A stretch of 64,000 nucleotides of DNA, taken from IMG/VR virus record IMGVR_UViG_3300049793_000366, positions 372,865 through 436,864 of that record; one strand, 5' to 3'. The notes under the pieces were generated by a model. The model worked only from the letters and a program-made list of their open reading frames with translations, was not told the DNA's origin and made no database searches. Shown one piece after another: positions 50,035 through 58,801 of the stretch. Every line of letters begins with the position of its first letter. Within the stretch, counting starts at the first letter, position 1. A program made the position numbers and the translations under genes. This stretch comes from a virus.

Positions 50035-50904
50035 AAATACAGAAAAAAGGAGGACCCAGGCTGTGGACGCAATTTAATAATAAACGAATACGAATCTTTT
50101 TGTAAGAGTAGAGGAATACACTTTCAATTAGACGATAAAGTTAACCCTTATGACGAAACAACTTTATTTTGTCCTGCTGGAATGCAGCAGTTCAAATCTA
50201 AGTTTAAGGGTGATGAGATTGGAACATTAAGTAATGTACAATCTTGTATTAGACTTAATGATATTGATGAGATTGGTGATGGAACTCACCTCTTATATTT
50301 TAATATGATTGGTCTATTTTCGTTTAGAGAGCTTACAGTTAAACAATCAATTGATTTTTGGCTTGAGTTTTTAAACAGACTGGGACTTAAACCAGATTAC
50401 ATCACGATTCATCCCGATAAAATGGATGAATGGTCAATCTTCTATAAAGAGTATGATGTAGAGATTAAACCTGATACTGAATGTATTTGGAGTGATGGTG
50501 AGATTGGTGGTTACTGTACTGAATTCTACATAGACGGTGTTGAGATTGGTAACATAGTTAATCCTCTCGGTACTTGTATAGATGTTGGATTTGGATTAGA
50601 ACGATTACAGATGTTCACTGAACAAAGAACACACGACAACAAGGATAGTATTTTAATAGAAACAATTAACAAAATAATTCAAAGTGGATATGAACCATCA
50701 AATATTAAACAAGGGTATGTATTACGTAAGTTATTGAGGCAGTTATATAAGAACGGTGGCTCAATGGAGCATACCTTCTATGAACAAGAGGTCAAGAGAC
50801 AACAAAAGATTCTTGAACGATACAATAAACTTAAAGATAAACATAAAGATAAACCCAAAGACTGGTGGTGGGAAACAATGGGCATTGACTTAGATTTACT
50901 TTAG
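50035..50904 (+). CDS. alaS: Alanyl-tRNA synthetase catalytic domain, no ordinary start codon
   Basis: Homology to AlaRS begins well before the first ATG at 50182: in frame, NLIINEYESFCKSRG and DETTLFCPAGMQQFKSKFKG match the AlaRS start. Then VQSCIRLNDIDEIGDG, FNMIGLFSFREL, TECIWSDGEIGGYCTEFYID and VDVGFGLERLQMF-like sequence (CIDVGFGLERLQMF). The open frame runs directly from the glyS TAA (50032-50034) without ATG, GTG or TTG before 50182. Only the catalytic part exists; tRNA-recognition, editing and C-Ala domains are absent. The translation mode is uncertain. Confidence 0.75.
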   Translation, partial: KYRKKEDPGCGRNLIINEYESFCKSRGIHFQLDDKVNPYDETTLFCPAGMQQFKSKFKGDEIGTLSNVQSCIRLNDIDEIGDGTHLLYFNMIGLFSFRELTVKQSIDFWLEFLNRLGLKPDYITIHPDKMDEWSIFYKEYDVEIKPDTECIWSDGEIGGYCTEFYIDGVEIGNIVNPLGTCIDVGFGLERLQMFTEQRTHDNKDSILIETINKIIQSGYEPSNIKQGYVLRKLLRQLYKNGGSMEHTFYEQEVKRQQKILERYNKLKDKHKDKPKDWWWETMGIDLDLL

Positions 50905-50941
50905 GTGGTAAATCACACATGGAGATTCTAATATATAGGAT

Positions 50942-51562
50942 ATGTGTAAAGTTAAAATAGACCTTAATTCTAAAAGTTTTTGTTATTATTTAGGATTTTT
51001 GTGGGCAGATGGGTATATCTCAAAAGATAAGCACTATAAAATTTATCTAACTCTTAAAGAGGAAGATGGTAGAGCTATTGAGAAGTATATAAAATCAGTT
51101 GGTGATATTAAAATGAAGTATAAAAAGTCAACTGGTCAAATATCGCATTATATAGGTGATAAGGAATTACACTCATTTTTGAAAAGCAATGGATATTATA
51201 CTAAATCAACTGATAGTCCATCAACTTTACTAAATATTATACCAGATAATATGAAGCCATATTTCTTCTTAGGGTTAATAGATGGTGATGGTGGATTCTA
51301 CTTCTACAAAAAGGGATATTTAAGAAATTTTACAGTAACATCATCAGAACACCAAGATTGGTCTCATATGATTAAGCTGTCTGAATATTTGGATATTAAT
51401 AAGTATGATATTATCAAGAGAAATACTGGAAAGGGAATGAACTCTGTTTATAGAATAAACAACAAAAAGGACATAGAAAAAATACACAACTATATTTATA
51501 GTGATATTAATTTTATACCTTTGACTAGAAAATATTTAATTAGTACTGAAATCATTAAATGA
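50942..51562 (+). CDS. LAGLIDADG homing endonuclease
   Basis: 206 aa with two degenerate LAGLIDADG helices: YYLGFLWADGYISKD and YFFLGLIDGDGGFYFYKKGY, spaced about 95 residues apart as in single-chain enzymes. TAATATATA ends 4 nt before the ATG. It stands between alaS and tyrS, a further selfish gene in the synthetase region. Confidence 0.85.
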   Translation: MCKVKIDLNSKSFCYYLGFLWADGYISKDKHYKIYLTLKEEDGRAIEKYIKSVGDIKMKYKKSTGQISHYIGDKELHSFLKSNGYYTKSTDSPSTLLNIIPDNMKPYFFLGLIDGDGGFYFYKKGYLRNFTVTSSEHQDWSHMIKLSEYLDINKYDIIKRNTGKGMNSVYRINNKKDIEKIHNYIYSDINFIPLTRKYLISTEIIK

Positions 51563-51568
51563 TAAATT

Positions 51569-52648
51569 ATGAAATTTGAAAAATTCCCACATACATTTAC
51601 ACTAACCAACGATAGAAAGTTACGTGTGAAATTCGGTATAGATCCTACATCAGATAAACTGCACTTAGGACATTTAATTCCTTTACAGCTCGTGAAAGAG
51701 TTCAAAGATGATGGTCACCAAATAGATATCATCTTAGGAACTTTCACGGCTCAAATGGGAGACCCGTCTGGTAAAGATACCATGCGACCTATACTAACAC
51801 CAGAACAAACAAAAGCCAATGCTGAGTCAATCATTTCACAGTTGAGTAGAATATTAGGCGAAGGATTTAACATACACTTTAATCACACATGGTTTGAGTC
51901 TATGTCAATGCCACAAATGATGTCTATCATTTCTAAATTCTCTGTTGGTAATTTACTAAGTCGAGATTCATTTCAGAATAGAATGGAAAATAATAACCCA
52001 ATTGGTATGCACGAACTAATCGTACCTATCTTACAGGGATTTGATTCAGTTCAATTAAATTCTGATGTAGAGATTGGTGGCTCTGACCAACTATTCAATT
52101 TCAAAGTGAGTAGACAAATGCAAGAAGTATCTGGTCAAGCACCTGAGAATTGTTTTCTTATGCCAATTATAAATGGTACTGATGGTCGTAAGATGTCTAA
52201 GTCATTCAATAATTGTATATTCATAAACGATTCACCAGAAGATGTTTTTGGTAAAGCTATGTCTATATCAGATTCAACTATGTTTGAATGGTTGCCATTA
52301 TTCTTTGAGACTATTGAGAAGCAACATCCGTTGAAGTTAAAAAAGATGTTAGCATTTAAGATAACAGAACTTATTTGGGGTAGTGAATCAGCAGAGAAGG
52401 GTAGAGAACACTTCGAATCTGTTATACAAGGTGATTCAATTCCGGATGATATTACAGAGATAAACAATAAGTTAATACTAGAAGTAGTACAAACTATGCG
52501 TAAGTCTTCTCGTTCTGAGGCACGTAGATTACTATTAGCAAATGCGGTTAAGGTAAATGGTCAAGTTGTTAATAGTGAAGAAACACAATTGAACACTGGT
52601 GATATTGTTAAAGTTGGTAAGAGAGATTTTGCTAAGATTGCTTCGTAA
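51569..52648 (+). CDS. tyrS: Tyrosyl-tRNA synthetase
   Basis: 359 aa class I TyrRS: KFGIDPTSDKLHLGHLIPLQ (HIGH as HLGH, H32-H35), FTAQMGDPSGKD, GGSDQLFNFKVSRQM, GRKMSKSFNN (KMSKS), and a C-terminal S4 domain (SRSEARRLLLANAVKVNGQV). It is somewhat shorter than the usual 400-420 aa. The arrangement IDPTSDKLHLGH and the late SRSEARRL S4 domain suggest the bacterial TyrRS-2 (TyrZ-like) type. Cognate tRNAs are in the same cluster. Confidence 0.95.
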   Translation: MKFEKFPHTFTLTNDRKLRVKFGIDPTSDKLHLGHLIPLQLVKEFKDDGHQIDIILGTFTAQMGDPSGKDTMRPILTPEQTKANAESIISQLSRILGEGFNIHFNHTWFESMSMPQMMSIISKFSVGNLLSRDSFQNRMENNNPIGMHELIVPILQGFDSVQLNSDVEIGGSDQLFNFKVSRQMQEVSGQAPENCFLMPIINGTDGRKMSKSFNNCIFINDSPEDVFGKAMSISDSTMFEWLPLFFETIEKQHPLKLKKMLAFKITELIWGSESAEKGREHFESVIQGDSIPDDITEINNKLILEVVQTMRKSSRSEARRLLLANAVKVNGQVVNSEETQLNTGDIVKVGKRDFAKIAS

Positions 52649-53033
52649 AGTTTGACACTTGTTGTTTATATCTCTCCTTAAGTTTGTTTAATCTTGGTAG
52701 AAATATAGACTTACCTTCATCTGTAAGATACTTATCGAGTCTTGGTTCTATGTATATTAAACTCTCACGAATATAGTTTAGTAATTTACTTATTACTTCC
52801 GGATTTCTTACTTGTGATAGGTTATTACTAATATAATCCGAATATTTCTGACCAAATATCTTAGGGCTTCTGAATTCTTTTAGAATATTACTAAGTTCTG
52901 TGCTTGAATCTGATGAGTTACCATATGATGCTAACTTACTTATATTCAATGTTATAAAGAACCCAAAGTCTGATAGGAAGTCTTCCCAATCACTTATTTT
53001 ATTGTTTTCATTGAAGCTCTTAATAAATCTCAT
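52632..53033 (-). CDS. Putative capsid-targeted protein
   Basis: 133 aa beginning MRFIKSFNENNKISDWE, a looser copy of the N-terminal motif, with TAATATATA 4 nt before its ATG. Helical remainder, basic C-terminus. Family unknown. Overlaps the 3' end of tyrS by 17 nt, convergently. Confidence 0.55.
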   Translation of the reverse strand: MRFIKSFNENNKISDWEDFLSDFGFFITLNISKLASYGNSSDSSTELSNILKEFRSPKIFGQKYSDYISNNLSQVRNPEVISKLLNYIRESLIYIEPRLDKYLTDEGKSIFLPRLNKLKERYKQQVSNFTKQS

Positions 53034-53051
53034 TAGTTATATATTAAAATA

Positions 53052-53083
53052 TTTGGATAGAAGCAGAAAAATCCATATATTTG
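53052..53083 (+). promoter_or_regulatory. Promoter of the 53.1-57.5 kb operon
   Basis: TTTGG (53052-53056) and TATATTTG (53076-53083). Ten genes follow with overlaps or small gaps. Confidence 0.6.
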
Positions 53084-53099
53084 GACGAAATTAACCCGG

Positions 53100-53528
53100 A
53101 TGTATCAGATAACTAAAAGTAGTAATTCAGGCTCAACAAAGGTGGTAGATAGAATCTATTTTGAGATATCTTCATCAAAGACGCTGGCATCGTACATTCG
53201 GTTAAAAGAAGACCTGAGGATGCAGGATGAAGACTTTCTACTGGTGTACGGTGAATCATTGAAGCGCATACAGTTTAGTAGAGATTATTTAACCAAGAGG
53301 AAAGAAGAATGTGGGTCACTAACGTGTACATATTGTCAGGCTGAGAATTTAGTGATAGAGTACGAGGGAATGAGAGTGTCTAATAAAATTAAAGCTACGA
53401 TAGACCATGTTTTAGCTTTATCGAAGGGTGGTGATATGTATGATTTGAAGAATATAGTTGTTGCTTGTGGTAAGTGCAATAGTAAGAAATCAGATAAATC
53501 AGTGGAGGAATTTTTATGTATTGGATAA
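53100..53528 (+). CDS. HNH endonuclease
   Basis: 142 aa. C-terminal HNH fold with zinc Cys pairs: LTCTYCQAENL, IDHVLALSKGGDMYDLKNIV and VACGKCNSKKSDKS. The N-terminal half is unrecognised. It heads an operon of small genes; homing or host-DNA cleavage are both possible. Confidence 0.85.
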   Translation: MYQITKSSNSGSTKVVDRIYFEISSSKTLASYIRLKEDLRMQDEDFLLVYGESLKRIQFSRDYLTKRKEECGSLTCTYCQAENLVIEYEGMRVSNKIKATIDHVLALSKGGDMYDLKNIVVACGKCNSKKSDKSVEEFLCIG

Positions 53529-53836
53529 ATTCAAATAACGGAGATTATGTAAGTCTTGATAGAGTACCACAAGGTACACCACAGACATATACGCTTCATT
53601 TGATTGATAGAACGTGTGATGGTGTCAGGTTACTTTATGAGAAGCATACATTGAATGAAAAGGAGTTTAAACTATTGAAAGGATTCTTACCAATTAAAGC
53701 TAAGAAGTTTCACAATAGAGATACCACTAAGTATAAAACCTTTGGTAAAGGTGGTGTTATAACTGACTCTAAAAGAACAGATGTACCGAATATGCGTGAT
53801 ATAAGAAATGAAATTTTAGATGGACTATTGAAATAA
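53516..53836 (+). CDS. Hypothetical protein
   Basis: 106 aa overlapping the HNH gene by 13 nt. Mixed composition, basic middle (LPIKAKKFHNRDTTKYKTFG). No family recognised. Confidence 0.55.
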   Translation: MYWINSNNGDYVSLDRVPQGTPQTYTLHLIDRTCDGVRLLYEKHTLNEKEFKLLKGFLPIKAKKFHNRDTTKYKTFGKGGVITDSKRTDVPNMRDIRNEILDGLLK

Positions 53837-54489
53837 TGTTTAGAAAGTATTATCATATAAAAATCAATCTTCAACTTGACAAGCTGAAAGAAATTGGTAT
53901 TGAATACACTAAGCAAGAGCTTGATGGAAATTTAGCACCTGATAAATTATTTGAATTGTATATTACTTTCTTTCCACGCGGTGACGATAGAATATTAGCC
54001 AATGAGGAATTACGCGATAAAGGAGTGTTTAAGATAGAGAAAACATTCTCGACATCAAACTCAGCTTTGAGAAGTGTTGGAAATGTTTACACACCATATT
54101 GTATGCTTGAGGATATAATGCTTAAGACATTAGAGCGTTTAAAGTTTTTAATTGATGCTGGTATGTTAAGCTATACAACGAGTGATGAACCATTGTATCT
54201 ATGTTCTATTTCATTATCGAATAAGATAACTGGTTCTAAATTAGAATTAGTTAAATTCATTAAAGATGCTACTGGTCTTGGTTTAAAAGAATCAAAAGAT
54301 ATAGTTGATGCCGCAATAGATATAGAAACAAAAACGAATAAGAGTGTGATTAATTTTAATTTAACTGAGAGTGAGATTGTAAACTTCAATCAAGTAGTTA
54401 TTGATAGGAATGTTTCACCACTTAATTTTCATTTTGATGGTCACTTAGTTTTAAGAAATAACAAATTAGAAAAATTATTAAATGATTAA
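53836..54489 (+). CDS. Protein with ribosomal L7/L12 C-terminal-like domain
   Basis: 217 aa. Residues about 130-165 (KLELVKFIKDATGLGLKESK then DIVDAA) match the factor-binding helix-turn-helix of the L7/L12 C-terminal domain (KxxVIKxVRExTGLGLKEAKxLVE). The other parts are not recognised. In a phage with IF3 and many synthetases, contact with translation factors is a plausible but unproven role. Confidence 0.6.
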   Translation: MFRKYYHIKINLQLDKLKEIGIEYTKQELDGNLAPDKLFELYITFFPRGDDRILANEELRDKGVFKIEKTFSTSNSALRSVGNVYTPYCMLEDIMLKTLERLKFLIDAGMLSYTTSDEPLYLCSISLSNKITGSKLELVKFIKDATGLGLKESKDIVDAAIDIETKTNKSVINFNLTESEIVNFNQVVIDRNVSPLNFHFDGHLVLRNNKLEKLLND

Positions 54490-54862
54490 TTCCTGCGAAG
54501 AAATAAAACTTGAAGTAGTTAACACTAACCGCTATCGTGATGGTGGAACTGTCGGTATTGACGTGATGATGGTTGATAGAGAAGTATCTGGTGATTTAAT
54601 GATATCACCAGATTACCGAGTGCTATTCATTTCAGAACGAATTGAGTTCAGATTACCTTACTCATTTAGTAAAGGTAGAGAAGAAGGTGTTTATATAAAC
54701 TATCAAGGAAGACAACAACCTGGTAGGTTTTATAATGTAACCATACTTAGACTATTGTTACAAGCAGTTACCGAAATGTCTGATGTTCATATCAGAGACT
54801 TATTTATGAACGAGATTAAAAAGGAATTAAGAGAGCAAGGAATAAACGAATTAACAAAGTGA
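54482..54862 (+). CDS. Hypothetical protein
   Basis: 126 aa, beta-rich (VGIDVMMVDREVSGDLMISP) with a helical end. Overlaps both neighbours. No family recognised. Confidence 0.55.
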   Translation: MINSCEEIKLEVVNTNRYRDGGTVGIDVMMVDREVSGDLMISPDYRVLFISERIEFRLPYSFSKGREEGVYINYQGRQQPGRFYNVTILRLLLQAVTEMSDVHIRDLFMNEIKKELREQGINELTK

Positions 54863-55464
54863 TAGACTACAACGACATATTAAAAAGAGCTGGGTTATCA
54901 GACAATGATGTGATAAGTGCATATCAGTATGGATCTCGTGTATATGGAAATTTCACAAACGCATCTGATTGGGATTTTATATTCATTGTTAAGAATAAAG
55001 TGAATGAACAATTTTCTGATAACAAGATTAATATAAACTTTTTTGATGAAGTTGGTCACAAGACACGTATTCTAAACCATGAGATATCAGCATTAGAAAC
55101 ATTATACCTTGATGATGAATTCATATTGAAGGAATCGTATAAAGTACCGTTTAAACTTGATTTAAGTATGCTTAGACACTCTTTATCAAGTAAGTCTTCT
55201 AACTCATGGGTTAAAGCAAAGAAGAAGCTTACAATCAAAGAGGACTATGATTTAGATGTTGGACGTAAATCATTGTGGCACTCTATAAGAATTATAGACT
55301 TTGGTATTCAGATAGCAACAACTGGTAAGATTTATAACTACGGTTCTTGTAACTCAATGTACAGAGATATAATTCAATCTTATGATTGGACTACTCTATT
55401 CGAAAGATATAAAGATGATTACAATAAGATATTAACTGAATTTAGAAAGGTAGCACCGAAATGA
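54859..55464 (+). CDS. Nucleotidyltransferase-like protein
   Basis: 201 aa, GTG start in GTGA overlap. The motif YQYGSRVYGNFTNASDWDFI (GSxxyG...SDxD) is that of the MNT/KNTase nucleotidyltransferase superfamily, followed by a third acidic residue in the KINFFDEVG strand and a helical region. Related small phage enzymes are often annotated only as nucleotidyltransferase. The substrate is unknown. Confidence 0.75.
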   Translation: MIDYNDILKRAGLSDNDVISAYQYGSRVYGNFTNASDWDFIFIVKNKVNEQFSDNKININFFDEVGHKTRILNHEISALETLYLDDEFILKESYKVPFKLDLSMLRHSLSSKSSNSWVKAKKKLTIKEDYDLDVGRKSLWHSIRIIDFGIQIATTGKIYNYGSCNSMYRDIIQSYDWTTLFERYKDDYNKILTEFRKVAPK

Positions 55465-55841
55465 TGGACTTACGATTGTTTCAAAATATAATCTATTCAG
55501 TATTCAGAGGTAAAGAGTTGAGTATCTATCCTATAAATCCAAATACGAATAAGGGAGCCGCTGCTATTGATAGACACAGCCTTAAGGGTGAGACACCAAT
55601 ACCATTTCAACTTGCTAGGTTATTAATAGATAGAAATATAATGATTGAAGAGTCTGGTAACTTTGAAACACGCGAGAGACATTTTGTTTTAGATATGGAT
55701 GTATTCAAAGAGAAGTCTATTGAATTACATAGCTTCATGTCAACATTTGGTGATTGGTCGCATTTTGAACCATTAGTTACAATATATCGTGATAATAAAA
55801 TTAATAAAATATTAGATGGAGGAAAAAAAACTAACATATAA
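55461..55841 (+). CDS. Hypothetical protein
   Basis: 126 aa, overlapping on both sides. Basic N-terminus, acidic C-terminus. No family recognised. Confidence 0.55.
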   Translation: MMDLRLFQNIIYSVFRGKELSIYPINPNTNKGAAAIDRHSLKGETPIPFQLARLLIDRNIMIEESGNFETRERHFVLDMDVFKEKSIELHSFMSTFGDWSHFEPLVTIYRDNKINKILDGGKKTNI

Positions 55842-56094
55842 AGATTTTGACATAGGACAATATGTTGTGTGTGTTTCTATTTTCGAAAAAGAGAAACCAC
55901 ATATGGATTTTTGGGAACAACACCTGACTGTTGGTAAGTCATATAGGATTGAAGACCTTGAGTGGCGATTTGGTGATAAGATTTGTGTGAAGTCTGACAA
56001 TGGTAAGACATCTATGTTCGTACCAATTGAGTTGTTTGATGATAAACAAGTATTGCGAGATTTGAAAATCGACAAAATAATAAATGAAGAATAA
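55816..56094 (+). CDS. Hypothetical protein
   Basis: 92 aa beginning MEEKKLTYKDFDIGQYVVCV, with an SH3-like or KOW-like beta pattern (VGKSYRIEDLEWRFGDKICV). Overlaps its neighbours by 26 and 11 nt. Function unknown. Confidence 0.55.
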   Translation: MEEKKLTYKDFDIGQYVVCVSIFEKEKPHMDFWEQHLTVGKSYRIEDLEWRFGDKICVKSDNGKTSMFVPIELFDDKQVLRDLKIDKIINEE

Positions 56095-56416
56095 AAGAGA
56101 CATACGCAAGAATTTTAAAATATCCGTTCTTAAGAGAGACAGGTATACTTGTCGCGTATGTGATACTGTGTACAAAGTAGGTGAAGCAGATGATATGCTT
56201 GATGCACATCATATCACAGATAGGAATGAAATGCCTAATGGTGGTTATGTAGTTGAGAATGGTATATCAGTATGTAAGAAAGACTGTCATTTTAAAGTAG
56301 AGAAGTTTCACATCTTTGAAGGTAAAGATTGGGAACCAGGTTTACATCCTACTGACTTATATAAAATGATTGGTTCATCAAAAGAGAAAGCAATATTAGC
56401 CAGTGAGAAGTTATGA
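56084..56416 (+). CDS. HNH endonuclease
   Basis: 110 aa: FKISVLKRDRYTCRVCDTVY, DAHHITDRNEMPNGGYVVEN and GISVCKKDCH give the Cys4-type HNH fold (CxxC, HH, CxxxC). It is small, and the second HNH enzyme in this operon. Confidence 0.85.
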   Translation: MKNKRDIRKNFKISVLKRDRYTCRVCDTVYKVGEADDMLDAHHITDRNEMPNGGYVVENGISVCKKDCHFKVEKFHIFEGKDWEPGLHPTDLYKMIGSSKEKAILASEKL

Positions 56417-56760
56417 GTTATATAGATCCAAATAGTAAAAGTAGTGAGATACAACCCACATCGATGGTTTATGTGAGTATTAACCCAATGAGTGGTGGTA
56501 AGCACATGAAATATGAATCAACAATCGTGATGAAGCTTGGTGGTATTGATAATGCTACCAACCTAAGTGAAATGGTTGATGAATACATATCAGTTTGTGA
56601 AATACAAAATGGGTTCTATGAAGACTATCATCGCAATAGTTTAAGTGAACTACATAAAGCTTATGTTGCTAATAGCACAAGCAGAGCAATCGCACTAGAG
56701 AAGATGCGAGTTTTTTTAAAGGAACAAATAAGAAGAGAACAACTAAGAAAAATATTATGA
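56413..56760 (+). CDS. Hypothetical protein
   Basis: 115 aa, helical second half (SRAIALEKMRVFLKEQIRRE). ATGA overlaps on both sides; no family recognised. Confidence 0.55.
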   Translation: MSYIDPNSKSSEIQPTSMVYVSINPMSGGKHMKYESTIVMKLGGIDNATNLSEMVDEYISVCEIQNGFYEDYHRNSLSELHKAYVANSTSRAIALEKMRVFLKEQIRREQLRKIL

Positions 56761-57464
56761 AAACATTAAATAACTGGAGAGTAGCTCCTGATTATCCAAG
56801 AATACCACATCTATCTAAAGACATTTCAAATATGTCGAATGATGATATTGTGTTAGATACTGCTACATTTCCATTCACAGCAGACTATCAAGAAAAAGTA
56901 GATGGTGCCAACTTAGGTATCTCTTGGAACAATGATGGTCCCGTTGTACGAAATAGAAACTTCGTATTGAATAAAGGCTATACTAAAACCAAAACACCAT
57001 CTAAAAGACAATTCGTTAATACATGGCAGTGGATTCACAAACACGAAGATGATATCAAAGAAGTCATTGATAGATGGATGGCACCACTGACAATCTATGG
57101 TGAGTGGATGTGGGCTAAACATTCGATAGAATATAATAAGCTACCAGACTTATTCTTAGCTTATGATATTTGGTCTCCATTAGATAATAAATTCGTATCT
57201 GTTAGTAAGATGGAAGAATTGCTTGATGGTACAAACATTAGGTATATCCCATCAATCAGAAAAGAGTTTAAAACTATTAGCGATGTTAAGCAAACATCAG
57301 AGTTGAAGTCTAAATATACGGATGATTATGCAGAGGGTATAGTAATCAAAATTTGCTCAGAAAGATGGGTTGAGAAAACATACAAGGTTGTCAATCAGTT
57401 CTACAACAGAAGAGACGATTTCAATGATGTAGATATTATCCGGAATAAGGTGCTTGATATTTAA
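56757..57464 (+). CDS. RNA ligase, T4 Rnl2/DraRnl-like family
   Basis: 235 aa with the covalent nucleotidyltransferase motifs: I EKVDGANLGI (K47), III IYGEWMWAKHSI, IV AEGIVIKI, V VEKTYKVVN. No extra C-terminal domain. It is the second RNA ligase in the window, besides the Rnl1-type enzyme at 2239, and could seal nicks or cleaved tRNAs. It ends the operon. Confidence 0.85.
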   Translation: MKTLNNWRVAPDYPRIPHLSKDISNMSNDDIVLDTATFPFTADYQEKVDGANLGISWNNDGPVVRNRNFVLNKGYTKTKTPSKRQFVNTWQWIHKHEDDIKEVIDRWMAPLTIYGEWMWAKHSIEYNKLPDLFLAYDIWSPLDNKFVSVSKMEELLDGTNIRYIPSIRKEFKTISDVKQTSELKSKYTDDYAEGIVIKICSERWVEKTYKVVNQFYNRRDDFNDVDIIRNKVLDI

Positions 57465-57520
57465 TACAACTATTTGCTTTTTTGATATAAAATTAAAAAA
57501 TAGTATTATATCAAATCAGC

Positions 57521-58045
57521 ATGAGAAAGCAGAAACAGCAACTACATAGACTCAACAATCAAATCACACACGAAACAGTGAGAGTGATATCTGATGAGAA
57601 TGGACAGAGGTTATCAACTGTAATGTCAATAAATGAGGCACTGCAATTAGCAGATAGTCTTGCTGTTGATTTAGTAGAGGTAACACCTAATGCTAACCCA
57701 CCTATTTGTAGAGTTGTGGAGTATGGTAAATTCCTTTATGAGTTAAAGAAAAAGGAAAAAGAAAACTCTAAGAAATCTCAACAACAAGAAGTTAAAGAGT
57801 TAAGACTAACCCCTCACACTGATGAACATGACTTCGAGTTTAAGCTAAAACACGCAGAGGCTTGGCTTAAGAAAGGAGATAAAGTAAAAGCTACTGTCTT
57901 CTTCAAAGGAAGAGAAATAGTTTACCAGGATCAAGGTAGAGTACTTTTGCTTAAATTAGCTGATACATTAAAGGATATTTCAAAGGCTGAGAGTTTACCT
58001 ATTCTGATGGGTAAACGAATGTCGATAACGATATCACCTAAATAA
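57521..58045 (+). CDS. infC: Translation initiation factor IF-3
   Basis: 174 aa, full-length for IF3. The N-terminal domain has NNQITHETVRVISDENGQRL, INEALQLADSLAVDLVEVTP and PPICRVVEYGKFLYELKKKE. The C-terminal domain has KELRLTPHTDEHDFEFKLKH, WLKKGDKVKATVFFKGREIV and ILMGKRMSITISPK. All landmarks of bacterial IF3 are kept. IF3 governs start-codon choice and subunit dissociation, so a phage copy could redirect initiation toward phage messages. Confidence 0.95.
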   Translation: MRKQKQQLHRLNNQITHETVRVISDENGQRLSTVMSINEALQLADSLAVDLVEVTPNANPPICRVVEYGKFLYELKKKEKENSKKSQQQEVKELRLTPHTDEHDFEFKLKHAEAWLKKGDKVKATVFFKGREIVYQDQGRVLLLKLADTLKDISKAESLPILMGKRMSITISPK

Positions 58046-58053
58046 ATATTATT

Positions 58054-58092
58054 ATGAACACATTATATACACCGCGCCCAGTAGTCTTTTAA
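58054..58092 (+). CDS. Possible mini-leader ORF after infC
   Basis: MNTLYTPRPVVF, 12 codons, starting like the attenuator leader peptides (MNTL/MKTL). Its stop codon lies inside a long hairpin that ends exactly before the next ATG. There is no T run. Confidence 0.3.
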   Translation: MNTLYTPRPVVF

Positions 58093-58114
58093 GTTAAAAA
58101 TAACTTAAACTACT
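58080..58114 (+). promoter_or_regulatory. Long hairpin abutting the 58115 start codon
   Basis: AGTAG and TTTAAGTTA pair with TAACTTAAA and CTACT (14 bp with a small bulge). The hairpin ends one base before the ATG at 58115. It may control translation of that gene. Confidence 0.45.
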
Positions 58115-58408
58115 ATGAATAATAAGATTTACAACTTCACTCCAAAACAGCGGAAGAAAGATTTACGTTTCTATAAATTAAGTCTCTATGATGAATCACC
58201 ACTTCAATTTCTATTAGAAGATGAAGAATGGTGTCATATATCCAAGTGGTATAGCTGGACTAGTCATGCTCCTGCTTGGTACAGAAGACAAAAGAATAAA
58301 AAACTAAAAGCTAAAGCTAAACAGGCTTTGTATAAACAATTAACGTATGGTATAGATGATATTAACTATCCGTTATTCACTAAAAATGCTGGCTATGATT
58401 GGTGGTAA
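58115..58408 (+). CDS. Hypothetical protein
   Basis: 97 aa, Trp/Tyr/Lys-rich (EEWCHISKWYSWTSHAPAWY, then RRQKNKKLKAKAKQALYKQL). The basic tract suggests nucleic-acid binding. Preceded by a long hairpin and a mini-ORF. Family unknown. Confidence 0.6.
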   Translation: MNNKIYNFTPKQRKKDLRFYKLSLYDESPLQFLLEDEEWCHISKWYSWTSHAPAWYRRQKNKKLKAKAKQALYKQLTYGIDDINYPLFTKNAGYDWW

Positions 58409-58437
58409 AAAATATTTTAAAAAAAATTAAAAATAAA

Positions 58438-58468
58438 TTTGCAATATCAAAAAATGTCCATATTTTTG
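58438..58468 (+). promoter_or_regulatory. Promoter before tRNA-HU region
   Basis: TTTGC (58438-58442) and TATTTTTG (58461-58468). The 200 nt between the previous gene and the next tRNA hold no ORF. Confidence 0.5.
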
Positions 58469-58612
58469 TGACATAAATAAGAAGAATAAATTTTAACAAA
58501 AAATATTTAGTTAGAATGTAAACTTTTTAAAACATCAACATTATAACATCTCACTTCGGTGAAAACGTTCTTTAAAATATTTCATTTTTGTTTTTTAAAT
58601 ACTGAGCTAAAT

Positions 58613-58685
58613 GGCGCTGTCGTCTACTGGAAGGACGCTACTTTGTTCAAAGTGGAAACATACGGTTCGAATCCTATCGGCGCTA
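58613..58685 (+). tRNA. tRNA, isotype unclear (GTT or TTC), enlarged anticodon loop
   Basis: Acceptor GGCGCTG/CGGCGCT. Stem CTACT/AGTGG encloses TTGTTCAA (8 nt): GTT with U33 would be Asn, TTC would be Glu. The T-stem needs a bulged base. Confidence 0.55.
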
Positions 58686-58801
58686 CAAATGTTAAAAGTT
58701 AGAAAAATATTTAAACTTCTCTAAACTTTTAAAAACTCAAAGATTATAACATATAACTTTGTACAACATAACAAGCAAAGTAAATAAAAAACAAAAGAAA
58801 A

